The position numbers and the translations under genes are program-made. The notes beneath the pieces are model-generated. The model ran no database searches, was not told the DNA's origin, and saw only the letters and a program-made list of their open reading frames with translations. Of a DNA stretch of 64,000 nucleotides, positions 11,211 to 23,698 are shown piece after piece. The number at the start of each line of letters is the position of its first letter. Positions within the stretch are counted from its first letter, which is position 1. The DNA is from Magicicada septendecula (lineage: Eukaryota > Arthropoda > Insecta > Hemiptera > Cicadidae): positions 279,527,158-279,591,157 of the forward strand of contig CM068373.1 of assembly GCA_034769895.1 (NCBI GenBank), read 5' to 3'.

Positions 11211-11795
11211 AACGATGCTTTCTCTTTGTACAGCATATAGTGCTCAAAGGGTCATCTAACTGTATAATAGGAACGAACGCACGACCTATAGCCCGGAGAC
11301 ATTTTTTTCAAGGTTAGGATTTCTTCTTCCTCTTCGCATTGTATTGTCCGCACAGAGAAACACGCTGAGTCCGCTAATTGAAAAACACTATCGATTTACA
11401 ACGAGCGCTGTAGATTATTATTATTAATGTTTTTCTACTATTATTAGATTTAGATTGAATTTTTTTTAACATGATAATGTTTTTAGGCTGGGGGTCATTC
11501 CACAAAAACGTCATCGAAAATCATGACGCTTCCACACTTTCGATTCCCCACAGTCTAGAAATTTGATATGTAAACGCATCAAGACAGAAATAATCGCTGC
11601 TGACAGCGATTGAGGTTAACAAACGTTTTAGTGAGAATAAAATTTGGTTTTACATGCTCTGTTTGTGATCGTCTGTGGTTTGGAAATGATTTACGTAATC
11701 CACATTATACGTTTCAAAAGCCTGAAAACATTATCATGCTTCGATGTTTCGGTTTCGTCGAAATTCTTCGAATGCTTAGGTGCATAAATAGAGAG

Positions 11796-11837
<42 letters not shown>

Positions 11838-11877
11838 AATGTTCGTTATTTGTGTTTTCGTACAATGTTTCATGTTG
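11211..11877. other. AT-rich DNA with (GA)n microsatellite
   Basis: (GA)n lies at about 11796-11831. If the 10.6-11.2 kb segment is a first exon this would be intron. No other feature was seen. Confidence 0.4.
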
Positions 11878-11993
11878 CATTTGGTTCACGCATAATATTG
11901 TTGTATTAAATTTATTCTAATTTACAGATCAATTAGAGGTAATACATTTCAGTAGCATTGTTACGATATTCCAGAAATATACCACTAATCGGT
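11878..11993 (+). repeat. Direct repeat, copy 1 (about 115 bp)
   Basis: Begins CATTTGGTTCACGCATAA and ends near 'CGATATTCCAGAAATATACC'. It is about 90% identical to 12448-12563, 570 bp downstream. This could be ends of a small non-autonomous element or a local duplication. Confidence 0.65.
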
Positions 11994-12205
11994 CGTAAGG
12001 AACATCGTACAATGTATCCGTTGTTTTTTTTCGTGATGTATAATTTATTATGTATAATTTGTTATTTATATTTTCTTTTCAAGTAACTCTTATTGTTTTA
12101 ATTTCTTGCAGTACTGTATTTATAGTTAATATTAAATAACAGATAACTTCTGCGTAAGTATATTTTAATTTTTATCTGTATACTTTACAAAAACCTGGCC
12201 CACGT

Positions 12206-12303
12206 TTCACAGAACAATCTGTATAATCAGAAGTTTCGATGTGAACTGAAAGGTTTTCATTTATTCATATTGAAACCTCTGATGATACAGATCGTTCGGT
12301 GAA
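12206..12303. repeat. Foldback MITE-like palindrome (arms about 40 bp)
   Basis: Left arm TTCACAGAACAATCTGTATA… (12206) is the inverse of right arm …TACAGATCGTTCGGTGAA (ending 12303), with a few mismatches and a short centre. It lies between the two direct repeats. Confidence 0.65.
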
Positions 12304-12447
12304 ATATCAATAAAGTTTTTATATATACTGACAAAACTTAAAATATCCTTGCAGAAGTAGGCCTAATCTATTCTTGAGTAATAACACAGAAATCAAATAA
12401 TATTCACAACAATGGTGATTCCTGACATCGACTCTAAGCACATATAC

Positions 12448-12563
12448 ATTTGGTTCACGCATAACATTGTTGTATTAAATTTGTTCTAATTTAGAGATCA
12501 ATTAGAGATAATACATTTCAGTAGTATTGTTAACGATATTCCAGAAATGTACTACTAATATAT
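12448..12563 (+). repeat. Direct repeat, copy 2 (about 115 bp)
   Basis: Second copy of the segment at 11878-11993, same orientation, with scattered substitutions. Confidence 0.65.
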
Positions 12564-12908
12564 AAAGCATAATTCTAATGCTAGAAAATCTTCAGGTGTA
12601 CATGTTTGTGTTGTTGTGAGAAAAATATTTATCAAGTGTAATTAGTATCAGGATTTAAAAAAGTGGCATTTAGCAATCTGTGTGACTTAAAGCACTACTA
12701 AATGTGCTTGCTTTTTGTGTCTCCGAGAGCCAGGTACTGTGCGGTTTATCATTCTACGTACGTACCAGCAAACCATCGTAATCGTAGGTTAGACTGTTAT
12801 AAGTCTGAGTATTTCTAACTGCAGCCTAATGTAAAAAAGAAGGGTAGATAATGAAAGCATAGTTATGAAATCCTAAATAAATAATGCTAAGATTTCTGAA
12901 ATTATGGC

Positions 12909-13440
12909 CAGGGCCGGCCCCAGCGCTTCTGCCGCTCTGTGCAGTATTAATGAGTGCCGCCCCCTCCCTATTTTAACTCTGAACACATTCACTCACACTA
13001 GACCTACTCTAAAGATACGGCGATAGTCTTCAAATGACGACTAGGAATGTTTGCATTGTTGTGTTTATCAAATAACTAGAACTTTTTCGCGTTTACGATG
13101 TGGCAAACGGCTACGATAAAAATTGTAGAGACAATACAAGGAATCGTCAGACAATAAAAATGTATGCCTATGTGATGACTTAAAATTAAAATACTAACTA
13201 AAATTCATTACGATTGAAATATAACAAAAGTAGTGTATCATATACCTTAGTTAAAAAAATACTCGTCTAGCTTTTACACTGGCAAACTCCTTTATGACTT
13301 CGTTGTAATCAAGTGATTCAGCTAACTGAGGTTCTGTAGATATAGTCGTCAGACCACTCATGCGAGTCTCGGACATACTCGATCTGAGGTAAGTTTTAAT
13401 AAGTTTGAGCTTCGAAAACGTCAGATTTACGTTCTCTCGT
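12909..13440 (-). mobile_element. hAT transposon 3' part (ZMYM1-like transposase C-terminus plus TIR)
   Basis: The minus-strand frame ending at 13251 finishes with 'FSKLKLIKTYLRSSMS', 'MSGLTTIS', 'NEVIKEFASVKARR', the C-terminal dimerisation region of hAT transposases of the ZMYM1-like group. The element end CAGGGCCGGCCCCAG begins at 12909, the usual form of a hAT terminal repeat; 12901-12908 (ATTATGGC) would be the 8-bp target copy. The upstream half is missing: sequence above about 13440 is no longer recognisable as transposase and runs into another repeat at 13640. Confidence 0.6.
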
Positions 13441-13639
13441 TCACGAGTTTTCGACTCTTCCTTAAACTCCGCTGACTTTGTACATAAAGTAATTCTCACT
13501 GATCTCACATATTGTGATGAAATTAAGTGAATAATTTTATTTTTTCCCTCAATTTCAAAACTTAACATTCCGGAATTTCGAAACAAACTTATCATTATCA
13601 AGACAAAAATCAAGATTTTCTTCGTGTTGTGTTGTCCGG

Positions 13640-13745
13640 GAAGGACAAGCCTCGGGCTGATTTGGGGCAAACCCCCTTCAGCCAGATGGTAGGATGTGAG
13701 GAGACGCACGCCAGCGCAGGCCGGAAGGGAAGAAAGTGGAGCACG
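13640..13745 (-). repeat. Dispersed repeat, copy 1 (inverse of 17205-17335)
   Basis: CTCGGGCTGATTTGGGGCAA then CCCCCTTCAGCC, and further on CACGCCAGCGCAGGCCGG, match the reverse complement of 17.2-17.3 kb at roughly 80-85%. The class is unknown. Confidence 0.55.
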
Positions 13746-13794
13746 CCAGCGCGCGTGTGTGTGTTGCCAAAACTCGAGACACAAAGCTCGTCCT

Positions 13795-13860
13795 TTTATT
13801 TTATTCAACGCAGAACGTTTCGTCCATGCTGCGATGGGGCATCCTCGGTGGTTCGACCGA
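13795..13860 (-). mobile_element. PLE-type motif, degraded
   Basis: On the minus strand a CCGAGGAT block, a weakly paired stem, then GAAACGTTCTGCG. The order matches the hammerhead-like motif of the other PLE ends. No further PLE sequence was recognised. Confidence 0.3.
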
Positions 13861-14604
13861 GACTGCGAGTTTTTTTGTTATGAAAAATAAAACAATTCGT
13901 GTCAAACGGGGAAAGGGAGTTGACATTAACAACTGAAACTGAAAAAATTACGATCCTAGAAGACCATAAAAATGGGGGTTGCATTTTTCAGTCGCCAAAG
14001 TTGACTACCCTGTGGAAGTGAGTACCTAGGGATAACCCGCTGTGGTAATAATGGCTGGGTTTGTATAGAAACCGTACCGTATGCCGAATGGCTCACATCA
14101 GACAGCCTACCTTGTCCAATTTCTGGATTGCTTAGGCGGTGAAGAAGGGGTCATTATTGTATCCGGATATATTTTGCGCCGCTTCGGGTCGCGCTGCACA
14201 ATTGAGTCATTGTTAGTCACGTTGACAGGCGAGCCACTTCGCCTCGGCAACTCTACACCAGACTTGGTCTTCGTCGTCATCATCTGTCTGTTCAGGTTTA
14301 GACATTTCTTCCTGTTCCGAGCTTCATAGTTTCCCCATCTTTTTGGAAAAAGTAAAACCAAATTTCCCCATCTGTATTTAACATCAAAAGTAAATACATT
14401 TATTTTTTTTACTATTATTTTACTAGTACCTAATGATCTACTTTGAGAGTATACATTGTTTGGTCAACAGTACAGTTGAGCAGTGATTCAAGTTAAGATT
14501 GCACCGAGGCTACCGGTCAGGCCTGCGTAGTTATTCGTTATGAACCACGAAAAGAAACTAATAAATGGGCCAAAGTACTGGAGCGCCCATTGAAAATGTT
14601 ATTC
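13861..14604. other. No gene recognised
   Basis: Mixed-composition DNA with short open frames on both strands around 14.08-14.36 kb that match no family I know. AT-rich after 14.38 kb. Confidence 0.35.
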
Positions 14605-15490
14605 TGTCATTGGCAGCTTAAAACTTAGCCTTTGGATGCCATAAAGAGAATGTAGGCCAGCCTAGTAGCGGAAACTTAGCCTTTAGATGCCATAAAGAGA
14701 ATGTAGGCCAGCGGAAACGTTTTGCCAATTATTGTTTTTTTTTCAGTAAGTACGATCCACTGTTGCAAGAGATAATCAGTGGTCCGAATTAAGCCTATAT
14801 AAGCCCAAAAATTAAAAATTAACTCATTCAGCTTTCATCTGAACAAGTTAAAAATATTATTTTGAGACAGATTGGATCTGTTAAATGTTTTTTTCTTTGC
14901 AATAATGGATACTTCACAAAACATTAACAGAAAAGATCAACTGAATCAAATAATCAGATATGTCTCAATTTCCAAAGATGAAGCAGTAAGGTCAACCAAG
15001 TTAAAAATTAATAAAAGCTTATTAGGATTTACAGAAATAATCGGTGAAACTGGCCCACCTTAGAAGAATAGATTTTGAACAGTCTTAAGGAGAACTTATT
15101 CTGTGTACGTTATAAAATTTTAGTAGCTGCCACAGCTATAAGGAGGGGTTAGTATTCAAGAGGGAACAGTGGCATGAATTAAGGAAGGGTAGAAGAGGGA
15201 TCCGCAAAGGATTCTTGCGGGGACCCTGAAAAAAGAGTTACGCTATTGGGTTAGAAGAATATGCAGTCTAAAGAAAATATAAGAAGATTTTGTATCGTGT
15301 TGTATATTGGCAACTTAAATCTTAGCTTTTGGAGTCCATAAAGAGAAGACAGGCCAGCTCAATAGCGGAAAGGTTTTGGCAATTATTGATCTTTTGAGTA
15401 AGTACGATACATTGTTGCAAGACATAATGAGTGGTAGGAAGAACAGGCGAAAGTATATGTGTTCCAAAATTCAAAATGAACACTCATTCA
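14605..15490 (+). mobile_element. hAT (ZMYM1-like, DUF4371 region) transposase remnant with duplicated segments
   Basis: A plus-strand frame reads 'IMDTSQNINRKDQLNQIIRY', then 'VRSTKLKINKSLLGFTEIIG' (about 14895-15050), the DUF4371 region of ZMYM1-like hAT transposases. The preceding part (14608-14832) recurs at 15300-15492 as 'GKVLAIIDLLSKYDTLLQDI', then 'KYMCSKIQNEHSFS', which in the family lies just upstream of DUF4371. So about 190 bp are present twice, 690 bp apart. In the first copy a 40-bp unit (AAACTTAGCCTTTRGATGCC…) is itself duplicated in tandem near 14640-14710. Stops and shifts are frequent. Confidence 0.6.
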
Positions 15491-15869
15491 GCAAAATGAC
15501 CCTAAAGTTTGAAAGACTGAAGTGACAAACCCTTCATTGTATTTAAATATATAAATGTATTTCATTTCAAAGCGCGAACGTCTGGCCGGCGATATTTCCA
15601 CCGAAACGTTGCCGTGGCTGTCACGCTTCCGTTCCACCAGCAGCAGTACGGTGTTGTCATATCTACCGGCATCGTGTTGCAAACAACTTGTTTTGGGACG
15701 CACCCGTAGCGCCCAGTCGCAATCTGCCGACATCTCTTCCGAAATACTGAAATATCGTATTTTTGTACGTATACTCAATGCCGGACAAAGTCTAACCGAG
15801 GCCCCCAGGTACGATTTCTTTTGTCGTATAGGTATATATTTTATAATTTTCTAGTAATACCTGGCCTAT

Positions 15870-16310
15870 TAAAATATCACCATCGTCATCATCTTCATCA
15901 ACATGGATAGGATTCCTCCTGTTCCGGCCTCATGACTCCCGCCATCTTGTGACTGGCCTGCCTACAGATCTTCTTCCAACCGGCTCATACTCATAAGCCA
16001 ACTTCGGAAAGCGGATATTGTCCGTTCTTTCTAGATGTTGTTTCCAGCAATTTCTGTAATTCTGAATGAGTTCATTTAGGGAAACTATATCAAGTACTCG
16101 TCTAACATACTCGTTTCTTATATGATCGAGTCGCGTGTATCCCTTTATCGATCTCAAATAGCTCATTTTTGCAGCCTGTAATTGGTACCAGTCCTTCTTC
16201 CTTATAGTCCAGGTCTCGCATCCATACAGCAGTGCTGGTTCTGCCATTATCTTATAGATTTTTATACACGTCTTTTGTCTAAAAGCTTTCCTTTTCAATA
16301 CAAAGATAAA
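15870..16310 (-). mobile_element. LINE-B-like 3' fragment with (GAT)n-type tail
   Basis: The minus strand encodes 'MAEPALLYGCETWTIRKKDW', 'QLQAAKMSYLRSIKGYTR', 'LERTDNIRFPKLAYEYEPVG', 'GRPVTRW' in one long frame (16298-15930), the C-terminal LINE domain, then 'VDEDDDG' from a degraded GATGATG tail at about 15880-15900. It is 5'-truncated at about 16310. Confidence 0.7.
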
Positions 16311-16439
16311 ATATTCTACTCATTACTTTTGGATTTTAATGAAACGAGAATAATCATAGTTTTATTCATATAAAATCAAGTCATAAAGAAATTATATTAA
16401 GTTTTCTGTCCTATATTTTACTGAATTTATCTTTACTAA

Positions 16440-17020
16440 ACATCTGGTAGACATTATGAAGAGCTTATACTATTCTACAAGTATAGTATTGTGTATAAGA
16501 GAGGATTTGACAGAAGAGATTTACATTAATCAGGGAGTGCGCCAAGGCTGCAGCATGTCTCCAACACTGTTTAATACCTCTATTGATTACATAGTTAGAG
16601 AGTAGAAATTACGAGTGGACCCGAGAATAAAAATAAATTTTAGAACATAAATACAATGCTGATATTCAAGTGATCATCCAGAACAACGAATTCGAGCTGC
16701 AGAGATCAATGTTCCAGTTACAGCAAGTATGTTCAAATTAAAACATGAAAATTTCTGTGCAGAAGACAAAAACTATGGGCAAATACCCCTTACGAACTAA
16801 AATTCTATTGGATAATAAGAGTATAGAGCAGCTGTCACTTTTCCGGTATCTTGATTGTGACATCGCTTACGATGTTGATCACAAGTTAGCCAAGTTTCAG
16901 TCAATATGCGGTACAGTTCATCGAGCGCTGTCAATAAAAACAAGGTAAGAGACTCAACTAAAATTTTATAAGATAATAGCTGTGCCACTCTACGGTTCTG
17001 AAACTTGGATTCCCAAATAA
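16440..17020 (+). mobile_element. LINE-B-like RT-domain fragment
   Basis: The plus strand encodes 'EEIYINQGVRQGCSMSPTLF', the conserved RT block before the catalytic box, then through frameshifts 'NFRADIKTMGKYPLRTKIL'-like linker sequence, 'SLFRYLDCDIAYDVDHKLAK' and 'PLYGSETWIPK' ending near 17020. The YADD box itself is degraded. Unusually it has no 3' microsatellite; it stops at about 17020 next to unrelated C-rich DNA. It lies head-to-head with the LINE at 15870-16310. Confidence 0.6.
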
Positions 17021-17204
17021 CTCCCAAATAACAATCACCTATTTTAAAAACCTACAATCCTGCCGCCCGCCGATCCCTTGACGCCATTAAGACGCTTCCC
17101 ACCACCATTAGCGTCACAAGCTGCTCGACTCTGGCCGCATATGTCTATAGGTTTGACACTAACCCCCCTCACCCTCTCCTAGAGGCTGCTCACACTATTT
17201 AACA

Positions 17205-17335
17205 CAGACACTCTCTCTACTCTGGTACCACCACCTTCTCATCGGCCGGTCTGCGCTGGCGTGCGAACCCAACCTAAACAATCCTACCCACACGGCTGAA
17301 GGGGGCTTGCCCCAGAACAGCCCGAGAGGTCCTAA
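17205..17335 (+). repeat. Dispersed repeat, copy 2
   Basis: Inverse of 13640-13745: GGCTGAAGGGGGCTTGCCCC and GGTCTGCGCTGGCGTGCGAA are shared. The C-rich surroundings from 17040 may belong to the same element. Confidence 0.55.
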
Positions 17336-17339
17336 CAAG

Positions 17340-19366
17340 GGCCTCTCAAATATCTCAAAAAAAAAGGAAAAACCCGACAGTGTCGTAACCGTAATATAAA
17401 GAATTGACTATAAATTCTGTGTTATAAATGTTGTAACGTTACATAACCCAGTCCCAAAAATGATAACTTAACCACCCCACTGTAAAGGTCAGAAATGGGT
17501 ATAATATACCTAGCTCTAAATTACTTTATATCACAAAACATTATAAACTATACTTAATTGATGTAAAGTGTACCAAGTGAGTTATAGTGTACCCAGTGAG
17601 TAAATAAGTGACTTTGAAGGGAGCATCTCACAGACTTATGCTGTAGATGTAGAAACAATTGATTATAATAGTAGACTGTATTGCTAATAACCAATTATGT
17701 GTTTTGTTTAAATATTGTATGATTTGTATTGTATAGGCAACTAAAATTTAGTACCTAGGTTTAATTTTATATTTAATAGAATAATTATGTTTGAATATAA
17801 GATAACCCAGGGTTAAATATAAAAGAGTTAAATATAAAATAATAATAAAAAAATAAAATAATACTGTATGAGTAAAATGGCAGAAGAAAATAGTGCAGTG
17901 TAAGGATACTATAAGAAATTAATAAATAATATATAAATTCAATTAAAGGAAATAATAATATTAAAGACCTATATATAAGGTTAGGAGAAAATAAACGGAA
18001 AAACCTTATATAAATCAAATTGGATAATAATCCAAAGTTAAAAAGAATTATTTTTCTATAAATAAGAAATAAATTAATAATAATTAAAAACAGCCTATAT
18101 ACTCAAATGTAGATAGAAGCACCAATAAAAAATGATATAAAAATTATTGGTTACTAAGAGTAACTGGGTAACAACATATGAATTAATTGTTAAAACGATT
18201 GGAAACCGTTCGGTTGAGAAAAAGTAATGTCACAAAAATTTTATTAAAACCATTTAAAACTTTCGGAAACAGTGCCAAAATGGAATAAAAATTAACTCAT
18301 AGTATCCACCTTATGTTCAAACTCCTTCAGATATCAACTATAACGTGCTTTACCCGATAAAAAAGTGAAATAACCAATTACCAGATCTGGCCTAGCTAAA
18401 CCGCACTTCGAGATTTTGGCGAGATTGTATCTTATGGACATTCAACGAAATTACAAAACAACTAGAACTACAACACTAGAAACAGCTCCATTTAAGTAAA
18501 AACTTCGAGGAAAGAGGTAATATAAACGTTATTAATAATTATTAACCAAGAAATCCTCATGTCAAATCGTTGTGCAGTTCCAATATTTCGTAAATGATTC
18601 CATGTGTATAATAAAGAAATAATCTGCACTCTTGCGGACAAATCCGGAACTACATACTACGAAATAAACCAAAAATTCGAAATTTATTATTTTTATCTTG
18701 TAAAGCGTAGTATATAATTATTCATTTCTGACCGTCTCATAACACAAAGAACTTATCCTTAACCCTGGGGAAATTAATAAAACGAATTATATGTTGTTTA
18801 ATGTCTAATCAAGGATAAAATTATAAAATCATAAAAAATATATTTTATGATAATTCAAAAGTTTACCTAACTAAATCGATCCAATGTATTGTTGACTGAA
18901 AAGATCGATTACAATACTTGTATACTGGAAGAAGAGGAAATCAGTGTATTACATAAATAAATACTCTGAATATTTTATGTTAAATAATCAAACGTGTATT
19001 CTTTATTGTAGAGGGTAGTTGTTGTAGATTTTCAGGAAGCCAAGAAGAGGACGATCCACAGGGGAGTATCACCGAACAGTGGTGTTTGTTTAACCTAACA
19101 TTTTGATGTTGATGTCAAAATCAGCTGATCTTATGAACAGCGAATATTTAAAAATAAGAAATTGTATACTCTGGGTGTAACAACTTTGTTCTTACTCTCT
19201 CTTCTAACTAAGATTAAACAACTTCCTTAATCTCTACCAAATCACACACACTCGATTTCTGTTTCGTTTGGTAAACATCAAATCCAATTGATTTGAACAT
19301 TAATAAATATAACTCATAAGTGACGATCGCAAAAAGGTATTCTGACCGCTCCGAGACTTTCAAAAA
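17340..19366. other. Very AT-rich stretch without genes
   Basis: About 2 kb of AT-rich DNA with no frame above noise, no tandem array and no terminal repeat that I could pair. The 19.0-19.4 kb part may be the LTR of the element whose leader follows. Confidence 0.4.
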
Positions 19367-19660
19367 ATAACTCTATACCTCATATAAAGCGGACGTTACA
19401 GATTGACGTACTAACGTGGGGCTTAATTGGGAAAGCTTAAATTAATAATAAGATACTTTCACGAGATTACCCGCGGGACGTTACAGATTGGCGAACTCAA
19501 CTTTGGGGCTGAATTAACTATAAACTCGTAGTGGGTCGGAAGCGATCGCGTTACAGATTGACGCATACAACGTGGGGAATATAAAATAACTCTATACCTC
19601 ATATACACGCGATACGTTACAGAATGGCGCCCATCGCGGGGCGTGAATAAGACGGACGTT
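19367..19660 (+). other. Tandem array of four LTR-end plus primer-binding-site-like units
   Basis: Four times in under 300 bp the sequence reads 'GTTACAGATTG' or close, then a PBS-like string. The last unit is 'TGGCGCCCATCGCGGGGCG' (about 19625), close to the classic PBS complementary to tRNA-Lys 3' ends. The other three are variants ending 'AACGTGGGGC', 'AACTTTGGGGC' and 'AACGTGGGGAA'. 'ATAACTCTATACCTCATATA' precedes units 1 and 4. Each unit looks like an LTR 3' end followed by a PBS. No gag or pol follows. Confidence 0.5.
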
Positions 19661-19954
19661 CCACCTTTTGTAGATCACGTTACAATGTGTATACATGAAG
19701 CTAGATTTGGGGAGTTTTTCTTCACGAAGGAGGCAGTCGACAGTTGGTATTCATGTATCGTTGTAACGTTCATGTGCAGCTGTTACCTGCGTCCGTTAAG
19801 CGGCCCGTCACAGATGAAATAACCGCATACAGACACGATAAGAAAACACTTTCACATATCACATCTGCCAAACGTTAACTCTTGGTTATTTTATGTTCTG
19901 ATTTACGTATTGTTAAAGCTTAAATGTTTTAATCGAAATTCCTCTACTGTACAG

Positions 19955-20524
19955 ACCCGTATTCAAAACTAAATACATCCTGATTTCTGCATCAGAAAGG
20001 AGAAGAAATCTATATAATCTAAGCATAGAGGATAATTCATTTGATGTAGTTAATAAGTTCAGATACCTGGGTAACATGATACGTAATGAAAGGTCCATAA
20101 ACACGACAAACATGACAAGATACAAATAGGAATCATATCATGCCAATACCAGACCATTAAGAACCAAACTCATTATGCGTAACACAAAAAATAAGTAAGA
20201 CACTTATCAGACCGGTTGTTACTTATGGAGGCGAGACATAAGCGCTGATAAGAAAGGAACAAGAATTACTGAGAAGGTTTTAAAGAAAGATCGTACGACG
20301 TGTTTATGTCCCGGTTAAAGAAGATACCGAATGGAGAATAAGAAATAACCGGGAGATAGATGAACTATTCAATCATGAGGACACTGTAACATTCACAAAG
20401 GATCAACGAATACAATGGCTGGGTCACCTAGAACGGATGGATGATCAGCGTATGCCAAATCTTGAGGGCGCAAGTCTATAAAAACAGAAAGAGGGGCCGA
20501 CCTAGGATAAGATGGTTGGATGAT
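19955..20524 (+). mobile_element. LINE-A fragment, 3'-truncated, fused to a LINE-B fragment
   Basis: Nearly the same sequence as LINE-A at 42.9-43.45 kb: '[11 protein letters not shown]', 'VNKFRYLGNMIRNERS', 'RPVVTYGGET', '[16 protein letters not shown]', '[20 protein letters not shown]', '[10 protein letters not shown]'. It contains several stops and shifts. It ends abruptly after the WLDD codons, without tail, and continues at 20525 as a different LINE. Confidence 0.65.
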
Positions 20525-21157
<633 letters not shown>

Positions 21158-21714
21158 CGACTTACTTTGTTTGGTGTGACTAATACACGTGTCAACAAAT
21201 GTATAAAGCTTGAGTTTATTGTAACCACTATGTGAACTTGTGAAGACGAAGTTATTATGTTGTTTGGAGTGTTTTAGGCAGAAAAAATCAAAATTTTGTT
21301 GAAACTAATTGGTAGAAACACTTTGTAAAGTCTTTTATTTCTTTATTCAGACTGTACTGTAACCTGTTTGACGTGTGACTGACTGTCAATGTCGCAACTT
21401 CGACACATATACAGAGCAAGGGAATTACACCGCAGTAGGACAAGTGCCAAGTCGCTTGTGCATTGTGTACACAGATTAGTGCCTCTATATAACAGTAAGG
21501 TCATTTCCTGCATACCTACGCTCCCAATGGACACTTTATGACCATGTACTGAATATATGTACAGCATGTATTATATTCGAACTTAGTTGGCATCGTATCT
21601 AAAATCATTTAGTCAGAGACGGTTTAAAACAATAAATACATAGCTTATAGTTGAACGAACGAACGAATTCTGAGTTTTAACTCGATGGTTTGGCATTTGT
21701 CTCTCTATTTATCA

Positions 21715-22130
21715 TCATCACCTTCTTCTTCTTCACTACATGACTTGGTCTATAGCCCGTTCCGACTTCACAGAGTCTCTGACCATTTTTTCCAGGGTCT
21801 TCCACGATGTCTCGTCCCCACTGGCCTATATTCAAACGCGTGATTAGGAACACGCGCGTCTACCATGCGTTCCACATGGGACTTCCAGTTCTGTCTGTAT
21901 TCCTTTATTCTCTCCAGAACCAACTGTAACTTCAGGTACTTCTTTATGGCGTCGTTTCGTAGACGATCTGTCGAGCTACATCCCTTAACTACTCTTAAAA
22001 ATTTAATTTCCGATGCCTGTAGTTTTGAAATATCTGTTTTCAGGAGAGTGCATGCTTCACATCGATACATTAAAGTCGGCACAACCGCGATCTTATAGAA
22101 CTTTAGCTGGTCTCCCTCAGCGTTTTATTC
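21715..22130 (-). mobile_element. LINE-B-like 3' fragment
   Basis: The minus-strand frame 22082-21768 encodes 'MPTLMYRCEACTLLKTDISK', 'LQASEIKFLRVVKGCSSTD', 'SHVERMVDARVPNHAFEYRP', 'RGRPWKKWSETL', uninterrupted for 104 codons. A GAAGAAGAAGG/TGATGATAA tail lies at about 21712-21735. The copy at 3.5 kb is its close relative. Confidence 0.7.
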
Positions 22131-22139
22131 TTCAATAGT

Positions 22140-22378
22140 CGTCTTATTGTTCCACAGGTATAACTAAGTATATAGATCTATATGTCTATCTATTTATTTG
22201 TTTGGGGTGTGTCTTACGATAACTTTTGAACGCATCAACCGATTTTTGTAAAACGTGGCGTGTGAGTCCATATTTTTACCCCACAGAGCCCTGTTTTTTT
22301 TGAGATTGAGTTCCCCAAAAATAAGAGGGAGGCACAAGTGTGGGGGTCGAAAGTGCAAAAAAACATAAAAGTCCGTGT
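22140..22378 (+). repeat. Dispersed repeat R2, left part (interrupted by a MULE)
   Basis: TTTGGGGTGTGTCTTACGAT… and GAACGCATCAACCGATTTTT are homologous to the inverse of 46.6-46.8 kb. R2 resumes at 23699 after the MULE; the intact 46 kb copy reads straight through the junction. Confidence 0.6.
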
Positions 22379-22387
22379 GGAGTATCA

Positions 22388-23689
22388 GATTCCCGGAAAT
22401 TTTCCCGAAACGTAAAAACCGAAAGGTTATTTACATGAATTCAATATCCCGAATAGCCTACATTTTGCTGAACCGAATATAGCGTATATAGGTCTGCATG
22501 TTCCCAAATTAATAACAATGGAAACGTTCAAATTAAAATTTCGAATATAAATATTTACAACATTTTTTTGTACCAACAAAATTGAAGTAGTAAATTAATA
22601 AGTTGCTCATCTCAACCTCTATTTTATCTTCAACCGACATTGCGGGTAGTAAGTCACTTGCTCCTTGCTATCAATAATCGACTACTTTGAGGAGAATTAT
22701 GTCATTGTGCGAACTGCAAGAGGTAGAAGAAGCGATAATGCGAGCTGCTCATAGAACGAATAATGTGAGTGAAGGCGGGCACAACCGTTTTCGAATCCTT
22801 ATTATTAACCATCATCCAGATTTTTATTCGGCTCTGACGGAGTTTCAGAAAGAGCAAGGTGATTCTGAAAACGTTCTCGTTAAACTAACTCTTGGCAGAA
22901 ATGTTAAAACAGGACCTAAGAAGAAGTGGTTGGCTGTGCACAAAATAATCCGAGGTATCTTGATGGACTATGAAACCTACAAAACTGAAGACCGTATTAG
23001 AGTACTCGCTCACAATATAGTAATTTCGAAAGTCGACAAATAAATATTTATGTACTTACTTACATATTTATATTTTTACAACTATCTCACTGGCCGTCAT
23101 ATGGTACAGTGGAAAACAAAACCAAGAATCACTGATCACCAGCTTTAATTAATAACAAATAACATTTTTTAATCGTTCGTTATTCAACAAGATTATACTC
23201 GTACAATAATTCAAGTTATATTTGTGCACGCGCAATAATATTGTCAAGTAACAGGCTTCCACACTACCTATAACACAGTAAACACTTTTCACTAAGCCTC
23301 AACAATAACTCGATCCGCACTAAGGAAATCGCTCAGAATAACTGATTGACAAAGCCAGCCTCTGTCCATTTTATAGGGACACGTGTAGCGCACGTGTTCC
23401 AGAATAATTTTTCATCCTTACTGCGGCGTGACAGCATAATGCTATTTCAAGTGCTCTCCAGAAATGTGCATGAGTGCGGCCTTGACTGAGGATACACCTG
23501 CTCGACTAGTGAAGAACGCTCTCGGCTGTTTGAAAGGATTCCATCGTTTCAATGTATTCGGGTGTAGCCTATTTCTTTCGGAAAAATAGTTCGGGATATT
23601 GGATTGGGGATTTTTCAAATTCGAGAAATTCACTTTCCCCAAAATAGGTATATATATTCGGGATAACGACTCGGGAAAAGTCTGGGAAT
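22388..23689 (+). mobile_element. MULE transposon remnant nested in repeat R2, 9-bp target duplication
   Basis: The ends GATTCCCGG… and …GTCTGGGAAT are inverted, with subterminal 'TTTTCCCGA' in both. The flanks GGAGTATCA (22379-22387) and GGAGTATCT (23690-23698) form a 9-bp duplication with one mismatch. The copy at 6.2 kb is its closest relative. An additional block of about 450 bp (23085-23545), absent from the 6.2 kb copy, separates the transposase from the right end and is probably a later insertion of unknown class. Confidence 0.8.
22687..23043 (+). pseudogene. MULE transposase C-terminal fragment
   Basis: An uninterrupted frame of about 118 codons contains 'AAHRTNNVSEGGHNRFRILI' and 'DFYSALTEFQKEQGDSENV', then 'LGRNVKTGPKKKWL'. 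The RTNN-EGWHNRF block is the conserved C-terminal part of MULE transposases of the type often found with FLYWCH domains; here the usual Trp is Gly. The DDE catalytic region is absent. The true element frame starts upstream ('IDYFEE'), so this is a remnant and not a gene start. Confidence 0.7.
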
Positions 23690-23698
23690 GGAGTATCT

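Noticed and set aside
15555-15854. 99-codon plus-strand frame with CCGAAACG inside
   Set aside because: No upstream CTGANGA block or stem, no protein-family similarity; treated as chance.
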